Shown piece by piece: positions 10,262 to 18,256 of a DNA stretch of 64,000 bases. Numbering within the stretch: the first letter of the stretch is position 1; every line of letters starts with the position of its first letter. Position numbers and translations under genes: made by a program. The stretch spans positions 27,953 to 91,952 of the forward strand of contig JANXSM010000138.1 in the NCBI GenBank assembly GCA_025352665.1. Direction: 5' to 3'. This DNA comes from Rhodospirillales bacterium. GTDB taxonomy: Bacteria > Pseudomonadota > Alphaproteobacteria > Acetobacterales > Acetobacteraceae. Under the pieces are notes generated by a model. It was not told the origin of the DNA, ran no database searches, and saw nothing but the letters and a program-made list of their open reading frames with translations.

Positions 10262-11650
10262 TTACTTCGTGACGGAGGGATTGTGCCAGTCGTCCCCGGC
10301 AGCGAGGAGTGTGTCAGCCCCTTTGGGCCCCCAACTGCCGCGCTTGTAGGCGCGCACTTTATGGTGCGTCTTGAGCACCGGGTCGACCACGGCCCAGGCA
10401 GCCTCCACCGCATCTTCACGGGCGAAGAGCGCTCCGTCTCCGGCCATGGCATCGCCCAACAGGCGTTCATACGGCAATTCCTCGCCTGGTTGTTCCTCGA
10501 CTAAATAGAGTTCCCTCTGGTCACCGACGAAATCCTTGCCGGCACGCTTGACGCGAGCGGCCAGTGCAATGGCGGAGTTGGGCGATATACGGAATCGCAG
10601 ATAGTTGCAGCGGCCGAGCGTGGCTGCTGAATCGGCGAACAGCGTTTGTGGGGGCGCCTTCAGTTCCACGACGACCTCGGTTGCCGTTGTTGCCAGATAT
10701 TTGCCTGAGCGCAAGTACCACGGGACCGCTGCCCATCGCCACGAATCAATGAAAAGACGGAGCGCGCAAAAGGTTTCCACATCGGAGTTGGCCGCGACAT
10801 CTGGCTCCTTGCGGTAGCCGGCGTATTGGCCGCGCACGACATCGGCCGATGTGAGCGGACGCATGCCTTGGAAGACTTTGGCTTGCTCGTTGTGCAAGGC
10901 ACCAAAATTCCTGTCGGCCGGCACTTCCATGGCAAGCAGCGCGACGATTTGAAAGAGATGATTTTGGATGACGTCACGCAGACAGCCGGCGGTTTCGTAG
11001 AACCCGCCGCGGTTCTCCACACCGAAGTCCTCCGAGAGCGTCACCTGGACGTTGGCAATATAATTACGATTCCAGATAGGTTCCAGAAACGAATTAGCAA
11101 AACGGAAATAGAGGATATTCATGATCGCCTCTTTCCCGAGAAAGTGGTCGATGCGGAAGATCGAATCCTCAGGGAATACGGCTCGCGCCGAGCGATTGAG
11201 CTTGCGCGCGGAGGCCAGGTCGCGGCCGAACGGCTTCTCGACGACGACGCGCGCATTTTCTGCCAACTTCGAGGCACCGAGCCCCCTAATTGTCACATCA
11301 AACAGCGATGGTGGAATCGCTAGGTAGTGTACTGGGCGGCGAGTCATCCCCAGCGCGCTTCTTATCGCCGTGAACGTGTCGGGTTCGTTGTAGTCACCGC
11401 TTACGTAGTTGAAAAGGGACAGAAGGCGGTCGAGGGCGGCGCGGTCATCCACGCCACCCGATAGCTTTATACTGTCGACGACCCGCTTGTGCAGGTCCTC
11501 CAGGCTCCATTTCGGGAGGGCGACGCCGACGATTGGCACCGTCAGGGCACCATGCTTAACCATGGCGTAGAGCGCTGGAAAGATCATTTTATGGGCGAGG
11601 TCACCTGTCACCCCAAAGACCACCAGGGCATCCGAACGGGGCGCCGTCAT
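10262..11650 (-). CDS. zwf: Glucose-6-phosphate 1-dehydrogenase
   Basis: 462 residues, slightly short of the usual ~490. It oxidises glucose 6-phosphate to 6-phosphogluconolactone with NAD(P). The nucleotide-binding GVTGDLAHK motif lies near residue 13, VVVEKPFGRDL near 140 and the active-site signature RIDHFLGKE near 167, including the catalytic His. The C-terminal SWGP block is present. Its ATG overlaps the stop of gnd by 4 bp, so the two are coupled. The usual partner, 6-phosphogluconolactonase (pgl), is not in the window. Confidence 0.93.
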   Translation of the reverse strand: MTAPRSDALVVFGVTGDLAHKMIFPALYAMVKHGALTVPIVGVALPKWSLEDLHKRVVDSIKLSGGVDDRAALDRLLSLFNYVSGDYNEPDTFTAIRSALGMTRRPVHYLAIPPSLFDVTIRGLGASKLAENARVVVEKPFGRDLASARKLNRSARAVFPEDSIFRIDHFLGKEAIMNILYFRFANSFLEPIWNRNYIANVQVTLSEDFGVENRGGFYETAGCLRDVIQNHLFQIVALLAMEVPADRNFGALHNEQAKVFQGMRPLTSADVVRGQYAGYRKEPDVAANSDVETFCALRLFIDSWRWAAVPWYLRSGKYLATTATEVVVELKAPPQTLFADSAATLGRCNYLRFRISPNSAIALAARVKRAGKDFVGDQRELYLVEEQPGEELPYERLLGDAMAGDGALFAREDAVEAAWAVVDPVLKTHHKVRAYKRGSWGPKGADTLLAAGDDWHNPSVTK

Positions 11651-12588
11651 GCGGTCGAACCGTTCTTCGCGCCGGAATTTTCCTCATGGCCGCAAAACTG
11701 ATAGCGTAGCGCAGATAAAACCTTGTTGGCCAAGTTGTATTCGTCCCCAAAACTGAAGCGTTGGTCAAGTGCGGCACTGAGAACGGGAGCCGGAACTGAC
11801 TCGTCGATAGCCGCCGCGATCGTCCAGCGATCCTCGCCCGATTCAGATACGCGGCTTGAGGAATTCTCGAGGCTCAGGTCGTACGGGTAGTTCTCGGGGT
11901 CTCGCAGTGGTGCGGTTTCGGCATCGACAGCGCGAAGCTTTTTGGCAAGGTTGGCGTGGCGAAGGATGTTCAGCCCCTCGGCGTGGGAGGCCATTATGCC
12001 GTATTCGAGGTCGTTATGGACCATTTTGACGAAGTGGCCTGCGCCGCTCGGTCCGCAGTGTAGATAGGCGTGTTCGGCGCTATCGGCCACGCTCTCAAGA
12101 CCGCGCGTTCGCGGCGCCGCCTCGATACCTGGCGCCAAGGCAGCGAAGGCCGGATCGAGGCGTCGAACGGCAGCTTCCTCACCGCCGATCATCAGGCAAG
12201 AACCGCGCTCCGATCCCCAAATGCCACCGCTCGTTCCGACGTCCACATGGTGGATGCCCTTCGGTTTCAACTCGGCGGCGCGACGGAGGTCATCGCGGTA
12301 ATGCGAGTTGCTACCATCGATGACCACGTCGTCAGCTTCGAGGAATGGGACCAGGCTGGCCAGTGCCAGGTCGACTGTCGCTGCCGGTACCATCATCCAG
12401 ATGACCCGAGGCTTCTGCAGCTTAAGCGCCAATTCTTCGATGGATTGCGATCCGATTGCCTCTTCCTTGGTGAGCACGTCCACGGCCTTCGGGTCGAGGT
12501 CGTGGACGACGCATTGGTGGCCGGCTTGCCGGAGGCGCCGTACCATGTTGGTTCCCATGCGGCCAAGCCCGATCATTCCGGGTTCCAT
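11647..12588 (-). CDS. gnd: 6-phosphogluconate dehydrogenase, decarboxylating (probable internal deletion)
   Basis: 313 residues of the short Gnd class (normally about 330-340). It oxidatively decarboxylates 6-phosphogluconate to ribulose 5-phosphate. The Rossmann motif GLGRMGTNM is near residue 7, DGSNS near 94, DVGTSGGIWG near 117 and the catalytic lysine in GHFVKMVHND near 184. After YPYDLSLEN the sequence jumps to SSRVSESGEDRWT. In relatives I remember, about 25-30 residues lie between, including an EVAEVWRRGSVI-type helix. The missing piece belongs to the all-helical domain that forms much of the active site, so activity is doubtful. The frame is preserved. ATGG at 12588 is preceded by AAAGGA. 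Confidence 0.82.
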   Translation of the reverse strand: MEPGMIGLGRMGTNMVRRLRQAGHQCVVHDLDPKAVDVLTKEEAIGSQSIEELALKLQKPRVIWMMVPAATVDLALASLVPFLEADDVVIDGSNSHYRDDLRRAAELKPKGIHHVDVGTSGGIWGSERGSCLMIGGEEAAVRRLDPAFAALAPGIEAAPRTRGLESVADSAEHAYLHCGPSGAGHFVKMVHNDLEYGIMASHAEGLNILRHANLAKKLRAVDAETAPLRDPENYPYDLSLENSSSRVSESGEDRWTIAAAIDESVPAPVLSAALDQRFSFGDEYNLANKVLSALRYQFCGHEENSGAKNGSTA

Positions 12589-12640
12589 ATTTTTTCCTTT
12601 GTTGGAGTCGCTCCGTCAGCACTGCTGCCGGATGAACCTG

Positions 12641-13099
12641 TCATGGCCCAATTTTATTGGTTTCGAGTGCCTGCACCTTCGCCAAGCGGCGTTGGTGGCG
12701 TGGAGCATTGCTGAAGCGGGCCGTCAAAAATCTTTCGATGAGTTCTAAGGCGAGGGCAGACCCGACCACCTTTCCGCCCAGGCAAAACACGTTCATGTCG
12801 TCATCTTCAACGCCCTGATGGGCGGAGAACACATCATGAATGAGCCCGGCGCGCACACCGGAAACCTTATTTGCAGCAATCGACGCGCCGACGCCGCTGC
12901 CGCAGAGCGCGACGCCACGCTCGACTTCCATCGCGGCGACGGCCCTGGCCAAGGGAACGACAAAATCTGGATAATCATCGCCGGGGGCTAACTGATATGC
13001 TCCGAAATCCACGATTTCGTAACCCGATTCACGCAGCGACTCCGTCAGTTCCTGCTTCAGGGCAAACCCACCATGATCTGCGGCAATTCCAATACGCAT
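12641..13099 (-). CDS. rpiB: Ribose-5-phosphate isomerase B
   Basis: 152 residues of the RpiB/LacAB family, which interconverts ribose 5-phosphate and ribulose 5-phosphate. MRIGIAADHGGF at the N-terminus and CGSGVGASIAANK near residue 67, with the catalytic cysteine, are clear. EDDDMNVFCLGGKVVG matches the conserved late block. I chose the ATG at 13099, which has GGAG 8 bp upstream, over an in-frame ATG 6 codons earlier. It sits 52 bp upstream of gnd in the same orientation, so tpiA-rpiB-gnd-zwf formed one operon. Confidence 0.92.
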   Translation of the reverse strand: MRIGIAADHGGFALKQELTESLRESGYEIVDFGAYQLAPGDDYPDFVVPLARAVAAMEVERGVALCGSGVGASIAANKVSGVRAGLIHDVFSAHQGVEDDDMNVFCLGGKVVGSALALELIERFLTARFSNAPRHQRRLAKVQALETNKIGP

Positions 13100-13189
13100 C
13101 ACGGCTTCTCCTTGCATCGAGGATGGCTCGGGAAATAATCGGCCTCGCGTTTTCTTCGTGGCCGAGAGGATGATTTAAAGGCGGGAGCG

Positions 13190-13882
13190 GGCGCCTGGCC
13201 GAGAAAGCCGGTAACCCTGCGGCAGTGCGAGGATCGTGCGCGGGTTGGAGGGTTTGACAGACCCACCATAAAGAACCGGCACCCTATCTTCCCTCCGTAC
13301 CCAACCGTGCATCAAAACAGTCACTGGTATGCGCATGAACTTCTATGATCTCCTCGAAAGTCAGTGTGTGGCTAGACCCTTTGGTCAAGGCGGCTCATAG
13401 CCAATTGCGGTATCGGATGAAGTCGCCCCTTCGGGCGCGCCGCCGGCAACCTGATCGCCGCAGACAGTCAAGTCCTTACAGGCTTGCTGCTGCGATTGCG
13501 TTTCGCCGATGCAGATGACCGCCAAAAGCCCCGCGCACCGCGCGGCCCTCGCCTTGAACGCGAAAATCGCATCGGTGTCGTCATGATGCTGACGACGTTC
13601 TGAATGCCCCACGATGACCCCGGAGACGCCAACACCTTGCAACATTTTGGCGCTGATGTCGCCGGTGGAGGCGCCAGTGATCGCCGAGCTGCAATCCTCC
13701 CCGCCGATGGCATTGCTGCCGGCCGCCACCTGAACCGAACGCGAGATCAAGATCGCCGGCAGGCAGTTCAGAAAGTCGGCAGAAGGCGGCGCTGCCTTCA
13801 CGGAAACGGCAACAAGCTCGATCTCGCCAAGTTGGACTGCCATCCCGTGCATTCTCCAGTTTCCGGCGATTGATATCCGCAT
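13190..13882 (-). pseudogene. tpiA: Triosephosphate isomerase, degraded C-terminal half
   Basis: The first 165 codons are a fair TpiA N-terminus: GNWRMHG with the substrate-loop lysine replaced by Arg, VIVGHSERR with the catalytic His, CIGET, and IGYEP. The catalytic Glu region follows in part, but the frame stops at TGA just after IGYEPP, where relatives have VWAIGTG, the flexible loop 6. Further on, EVHAHT can be read in one frame and RVPVLYGGSVKPSN in another. So at least one nonsense codon and one frameshift separate the pieces. The phosphate-binding YGGSVKPSN block survives only out of frame. The gene cannot make a working enzyme. Confidence 0.82.
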
Positions 13883-14185
13883 TTGATCCTCGAAAATGAT
13901 ACGCGGCGAACGGCGAACGCTCTGCAGTGTGAGGATCAGGCGTTGACCAACGTGATGCCCTAATGGGTCAGCAATCTGTCATCAAAGCTCTGAACGATCA
14001 CCACGGAGGCGTCGGACGCCTGACCGTTTTCGACCTTCTGACGATCGACGTCGATGTCCGCCAGTCGGTCGTCCCAATCGATCTCCTTCACCGATAGCGG
14101 TGCGCGGCAGGAGTGGGATCGACTCTCAGCCGTCTAAGATTGAGCGGTTCTGTCCGATCAACCGGTCGCTGGATGAGGCCCTACC
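13883..14185. other. Stretch with no supported gene
   Basis: About 300 bp. A 43-codon minus-strand frame from a GTG at 14091 to 13960 is acidic and matches nothing I know. I would not annotate it. Confidence 0.3.
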
Positions 14186-14338
14186 TCAAGTACGAAAAAG
14201 CGGCCGACGCAACGGTGCCGTTTGCTGATCCGCTTGGCCCGCCTCGATTTGCGGCGGAGGCGCTAAGTGACTTAACTGCTCGAGTGTCACAGGCTCAGGT
14301 CGATCGTTAGCATTCGGTGGGATCTTCTCTTCAGTCAT
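14186..14338 (-). CDS. Small conserved-looking protein of 50 residues
   Basis: Starts MTEEKIPPNAN and ends RRPLFRT. The middle is PEPVTLEQLSHLAPPPQ, proline-rich and without membrane segments. The ATG overlaps the stop of the preceding frameshifted gene by one base (TAATG), which supports real translational coupling. I recall similar short proteins with a VTLEQL segment and a basic phenylalanine end beside relatives of that gene in alphaproteobacteria, but no function is known to me. Confidence 0.45.
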   Translation of the reverse strand: MTEEKIPPNANDRPEPVTLEQLSHLAPPPQIEAGQADQQTAPLRRPLFRT

Positions 14339-14867
14339 TATGTCTCCTGTTGTCCGGGCTTTTGATCGTTACGGGCAGCTGGTCGAGTTGGTGAGCGGGG
14401 GACAGTCGTACTTTCAGTCGGCGCGGACGAACTGCCGGTATGCGCTGCCACGTGCTGGTTCCCCGTGAATTCTAGATTAGCCAGGAGTACAATCAGCAGA
14501 AGCGCCAAGTAAAAGAAGATCCGATGCTGGATTGCCGATGGTATGCTAACGACGGGGGCGATCTTGGCCGATAGGGCATCGGAACCTAGCTGCTGCGGTA
14601 GGCGCGCGATCAGGCCAGTGGCGATCGCCCTAGTATCTAGCCGCGACGAAGGTCGACCGGGTAGTGCCACGATGAAGGCGGCCAATCGTTCGGTCGCCGT
14701 CTTCGCGGCAAGCGGGCCAAGTTGGCCGTTTCCTGCCAAGGATCCAGATCCAGTCGCGCCAGAGCCGACAGGACGCTAAGCATCATGCCGTTCTTCTCCT
14801 CCCGGATCGGCGCGAATAAAAAATCATCGAATTCAGGACCAAGAATTGAAGCCGAAGATAAGTTTGT
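14338..14867 (-). pseudogene. Conserved alphaproteobacterial hypothetical protein, frameshifted
   Basis: From the ATG at 14867 the frame reads MTNLSSASILGPEFDDF, FLFAPIREEKNGM, SALARLDLDPWQE, then leaves the conserved path after NLARLP. The continuation (KTATERLAAFIVALPGRPSSRLD, then IATGLIARLP) lies in another frame, so one base appears to have been lost near 14695. The rest ends with one hydrophobic segment (FFYLALLLIVLLANLEF) and a low-complexity Ser/Thr/Pro tail. Relatives I recall have the whole stretch in one frame. Function unknown; probably a one-pass membrane protein. The shared 14-bp motif lies 84 bp upstream. Confidence 0.65.
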
Positions 14868-14950
14868 CATTTTGACCACCAAAGCTGCTTGCAGCTTATC
14901 AGCAAGTTTCCTTACAGATTATACGGAGCGTCGACGCGCCCCAGGCAGGC

Positions 14951-14964
14951 TCGGAAACTACTCA
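14951..14964 (-). promoter_or_regulatory. Shared 14-bp motif, copy 3
   Basis: The minus strand reads TGAGTAGTTTCCGA, identical to copy 1. It lies 84 bp upstream of the frameshifted conserved gene starting at 14867. Confidence 0.5.
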
Positions 14965-15089
14965 GGCCTGGCGAGACGAAATTTCGGGATCCTGGCGGTT
15001 GCACTGCCTATTCTCGTTGGCGCCTACGCCGTAACACTTGCGTTTCAGGCCGTTGACCGTCGGCGTGGTCATCACTCTTCGGCTCCAGG

Positions 15090-15114
15090 GACCCGCGTTC
15101 GATGAACGCGGGTC
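15090..15114 (-). terminator. Perfect 11-bp hairpin downstream of the slipin gene
   Basis: GACCCGCGTTC pairs perfectly with GAACGCGGGTC across a 3-base loop, 32 bp beyond the slipin stop. No clear U-tract follows on the minus strand, so it is a terminator candidate rather than a textbook one. Confidence 0.5.
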
Positions 15115-15145
15115 GCAGCGTTTCGCAAGCCGTACCTACGTATGT

Positions 15146-15985
15146 TTAGTTGGCCAAAGGGGCCTTTGTCGTGGTCTCACCGTTGGGCAGGGCGCCTTTG
15201 TCGGCCTTTTCCATGATGTTCAGGAACGGCCTGATAATGTCGATCGGCATCGGGAAAACGACGGTCGAGTTCTGCTCTGCGCCGATTTCGGTCAGGGTTT
15301 GTAGATAGCGAAGCTGCATCGCCGCCGGAGTGCTGCCCAGGATCTTGGCCGCGTTCACCAGCGTCTGCGCCGCCTGGAACTCGGCTTCGGCATGGATGAT
15401 CTTTGCCCGGCGGTCCCGCTCCGCCTCCGCCTGCTTGGCAATCGCCTTGACCATGTTCTCGGTCAGTTCGACGGTCCTGATCTCGACGTTGCTCACCTTG
15501 ATGCCCCAGGTTTCCGTCTGGCTGTCCAGGATCGCCTGAACGTCGGTGTTGAGTTTCTTTCGCTCGGACAGCATGTCGTCGAGATCGTGCTGTCCAAGCA
15601 CCGAACGGAGTGTCGTTTGCGCCAGCATGTTGGTGGCCGGCAGATAGTCCTGCACCTGGATGATGGCGTACTCGGGGTTGACAACGTTGAAGTAGAGAAC
15701 GGCGTCGACCTTCATGGAGACATTGTCGCGTGAGATCACGTCCTGGGAGGGAATCTCGACGACCTGGATGCGCAGGTCGACGCGAATCATCTCCTGGACC
15801 CAGGGAACCATCAGGACCAGGCCCGGGCCTTTGACACTCTGGAAGCGGCCGAGCGTAAACACGACGGCACGCTCGTATTCCCGCAGGATCTTGAAGGTCG
15901 ACTTCGCCAGGATCAGAATAATCAGGAGAATAACGGGAACCACGTAGAGATACAGTGGTACTGCGAAGACGGAAGTTGAGCTCAT
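15146..15985 (-). CDS. Slipin family protein (stomatin/prohibitin/band 7 domain)
   Basis: 279 residues. One strongly hydrophobic N-terminal segment (residues about 9-27) is followed by the band 7 domain, with EYERAVVFTLGRF, GLVLMVPWVQ and VDLRIQVVEIPSQDVISRDN. A charged helical region (AEAERDRRAKIIHAEAEF) near residue 200 probably forms a coiled coil. Slipins assemble into membrane-bound oligomers; in bacteria they often accompany an NfeD protease partner, which is not seen here. I place the start at the ATG at 15985, with AAGGAAA upstream. A small membrane protein is encoded 80 bp upstream on the same strand. The gene looks intact. Confidence 0.9.
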   Translation of the reverse strand: MSSTSVFAVPLYLYVVPVILLIILILAKSTFKILREYERAVVFTLGRFQSVKGPGLVLMVPWVQEMIRVDLRIQVVEIPSQDVISRDNVSMKVDAVLYFNVVNPEYAIIQVQDYLPATNMLAQTTLRSVLGQHDLDDMLSERKKLNTDVQAILDSQTETWGIKVSNVEIRTVELTENMVKAIAKQAEAERDRRAKIIHAEAEFQAAQTLVNAAKILGSTPAAMQLRYLQTLTEIGAEQNSTVVFPMPIDIIRPFLNIMEKADKGALPNGETTTKAPLAN

Positions 15986-16065
15986 CGGGACGATTTCCTT
16001 GATTATAAAGCCTGCCTGGTAAAAGGCGGTCGGCACGTGGCGCGGATATCAACGCCGGTCTGGGG

Positions 16066-16275
16066 CTATCGTTCGTCCGGCCGGGGCGCCTTCGAATTTC
16101 GGCTTCGTCGATGACGAAGCATCCGTCGAATGGCCCAGCCGATGCCGGAGATGGACATCAGCGCACCGAACGCTACAAGCAGGCTTCCATCCGAAAGCAT
16201 GAGCACGGTAAAAAACGCTACGACCGCCGCGGCGACGATATACCTGTTTTCGATCAGCGATCGGGATATCTCCAA
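16066..16275 (-). CDS. Small membrane protein (69 residues)
   Basis: After a short polar start there are two hydrophobic segments (IVAAAVVAFFTVLML and LLVAFGALMSISGIGWAI), then a very basic tail rich in Arg. This hydrophobic-then-basic layout is typical of small inner-membrane proteins. It lies 80 bp upstream of slipin in the same direction and may be its operon partner. I do not recognise the family. Confidence 0.5.
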   Translation of the reverse strand: MEISRSLIENRYIVAAAVVAFFTVLMLSDGSLLVAFGALMSISGIGWAIRRMLRHRRSRNSKAPRPDER

Positions 16276-16366
16276 CAGTGTGTGCGCCCGAACCGAAGGG
16301 ACGCAGCACGCGACGGCCGACCGGTCTCCCGCTACGCTGGCAGAACGCCGTATTCCAGTCGGGGCA

Positions 16367-16490
16367 TCAGTAAGAGTTATAGTAGCCCCAGTGCGGACCG
16401 CTCCAGATCAGCATGACGAACAGCACAAGAAGCAGGATGCAAAAGCCACCAAAGGCTGACGACGCTAATAGTAGGGCCGCCGGTATCCAT
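16367..16490 (-). pseudogene. Possible tiny membrane protein gene with a frameshift
   Basis: GCGGAGGAAACT precedes an ATG at 16490, an excellent ribosome-binding site. The frame from that ATG soon loses its character. A second frame ending at 16367 gives FGGFCILLLVLFVMLIW and a Tyr-rich end (GYYNSY), as in tiny one-pass proteins. A one-base indel between the two would join them. No family is recognised. Confidence 0.3.
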
Positions 16491-16629
16491 AGTTTCCTCC
16501 GCTACAGAATAGTGAAAATCAATAAAATAGATCAAACTTCATTTAATTGCGATTGACGCAGAGAGTGGCCGGGCGAGTTTTCTCGAACGTGGGCACGCCG
16601 GCCGAGCAGTACAGTTGCATTTTCTGGCG

Positions 16630-16664
16630 GGTTCTGAATCAATGGGTAACCATGATTCAGAACC
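16630..16664. repeat. 12-bp inverted repeat at the transposase start
   Basis: GGTTCTGAATCA and TGATTCAGAACC pair perfectly across an 11-base spacer. The right arm overlaps the presumed ATG of the IS701-type transposase at 16652. It could fold to hide that start, or be a transposase-binding remnant near the element's left end. Confidence 0.55.
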
Positions 16665-17718
16665 TGATGACTGGCGGCCCATTGACTGAGAACACCCTGT
16701 CGTTGTGGGCAGCGTCGTTGCAGGAGGCGAAGCGGCGCATCCGCCCGCTGTTTACGCAAGATCGTGTCGCGACCTCGGCAGGCCAATTCATCGATGCGCT
16801 GCTGGGCAACGAACCCCGCAAGACGGGATGGATGTGCGCTGAGGCAGCGGGCGATGGTGGGCCCTGGCGACAACAGGCCCTGCTGGGTCGTGGATGATGG
16901 GATGCTGACGCTCTACGCGGCATCGTTCGTGATTTCGTGGTCGAGCATCTGGGCGATGACGACGCGGTCCTGGTGATTGATAAGACAGGCTTTCTCAAGC
17001 AGGGCAAGGCTTCGTGCGGCGTGGGGCGGCAATACACGGGGTCGGCTGGCAAGATTACGAACTGCCAGATCGGGGTGTTCGCATCCTATGTGTCCAGCAA
17101 GGGCCACGCCTTTATCGACCGAGCGCTCTACCTGCCGAAAGCCTGGTCGTCCGATCCAGACCGCTTGGCCGCCGCCCGTTTACCAGAGACGGTTGCGTTT
17201 GCGACTAAGCCCAGGCTGGTCGCGGAAGCGGTCGCGGCCGGTGTTCCGTTCGCCTGGGTGGCGGCCGACGGCGTGTATGGCGTAGGTGAACTTGAGGCAA
17301 CACTGCGTCGTGCCGGCAAAGGCTACGTCCTGGGCGTCGCCGAGATCCTTGTTGCAGGCGAAGCGAAAGACATTGCCGAGGCGCTACCCGCCGCGTTCTG
17401 GAAGCGCCTGTCGGCAGGTCATAGGACGAAAGGTGAGCGGCTCTATGATTGGTCCTACTGCCCGCTCGCCGATCTCGACGCTGCCGAATACGACGCCCCG
17501 GTTCGAGGTCCCTGGACCCGGGGCCTACTGATCCGATGCAGCCTTGTCGATGGAGAACTTGCCTACTTCACCACCTGGTGCCCTGGGCGAACACCCATCG
17601 AGACGTTGGTCCGGGTCGGGGGCACACGCTGGCGTGTCGAGGAAGGTTTCGAGACCACCAAGAACGAGCTCGGTCTCGATCATAACGAAAGCCGCTCCTG
17701 GCATGGCTGGCACAGGCA
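16652..17718 (+). mobile_element. IS701-type transposase gene, nonsense-mutated and 3'-truncated
   Basis: The frame resembles IS701-family DDE transposases: RKTGWMCAEAAGD, then VLVIDKTGFLKQGK (first catalytic Asp), KITNCQIGVFASYV, ALYLPKAWSSD, WVAADGVYG (second Asp) and RWRVEEGFETTKNE (Glu). A TGA at 16895-16897 interrupts it after LLGRG; the same frame then continues WDADALR, so this is a single stop (CGA to TGA fits the family Arg). Similarity ends at RSWHGWHRH near 17718, where the sequence becomes the antisense of an NTF2-like gene. The last part of the transposase and the right end of the element are therefore lost. Confidence 0.82.
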
Positions 17719-18256
17719 CGTCCGGCGACAGCACGGCGCCGCCGAGCGACGGCACATAGGCCAAATAGCGATACCCCTCGGCAAAACTAGCCAACTTTGC
17801 GTCATCGAGCAAAACCGCACGCCCCGGCTCGAGCGGATCGAGTCGGTCCTTTTCGTAGATCGGCACGCGGATTCGAATGCGCCATCCATCCGGCATGCGC
17901 AGGAAGCGATCATGAAACTGGCCGTAGCAGGTGACATCGACCGGCACGTCGCCGACATGGGCGCGCACCATCAGGATCATCCTTGTTTCTGCCACCGCGC
18001 GATCGCCGGACAGCGTGATCGTCGATGCGCCGATGAAATGCTGCGCCCGCGCGCCCCGTGCGGCAGCGGCGATCGAGCGGATAACGAACTCTTCGGCAGC
18101 ACCGACGAACCACGTCGTATGCATCGTGGCATCCGCGGTGAAGTAGGCATGCAACCGATCCCAGCGCCCGGTGTCGCGGAACGGACCCCAATCATTGACC
18201 ACCCGCGTGATCGCGGCGCGATCCAGCAGTCCTGCCAGAGTGTCGGCGTCGTTCAC
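17525..18256 (-). CDS. NTF2/SnoaL-like protein, C-terminus replaced by IS701 sequence
   Basis: The first ~180 residues are an NTF2-like alpha+beta barrel of the type used by polyketide cyclases and hydroxylase small subunits. WGPFRDTGRWDRLHAYFTAD opens it and GWRIRIRVPIYEKDRLDPLEPG comes late. After PVPAMPG near 17715 the frame continues to 17525 through the opposite strand of the truncated transposase, so roughly the last 60 residues are foreign. A paralogue is at 24119-24780 and keeps its native end. The ATG overlaps the stop of the MFS gene by 4 bp. No catalytic residue can be assigned. Confidence 0.7.
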   Translation of the reverse strand: MNDADTLAGLLDRAAITRVVNDWGPFRDTGRWDRLHAYFTADATMHTTWFVGAAEEFVIRSIAAAARGARAQHFIGASTITLSGDRAVAETRMILMVRAHVGDVPVDVTCYGQFHDRFLRMPDGWRIRIRVPIYEKDRLDPLEPGRAVLLDDAKLASFAEGYRYLAYVPSLGGAVLSPDVPVPAMPGAAFVMIETELVLGGLETFLDTPACAPDPDQRLDGCSPRAPGGEVGKFSIDKAASDQ

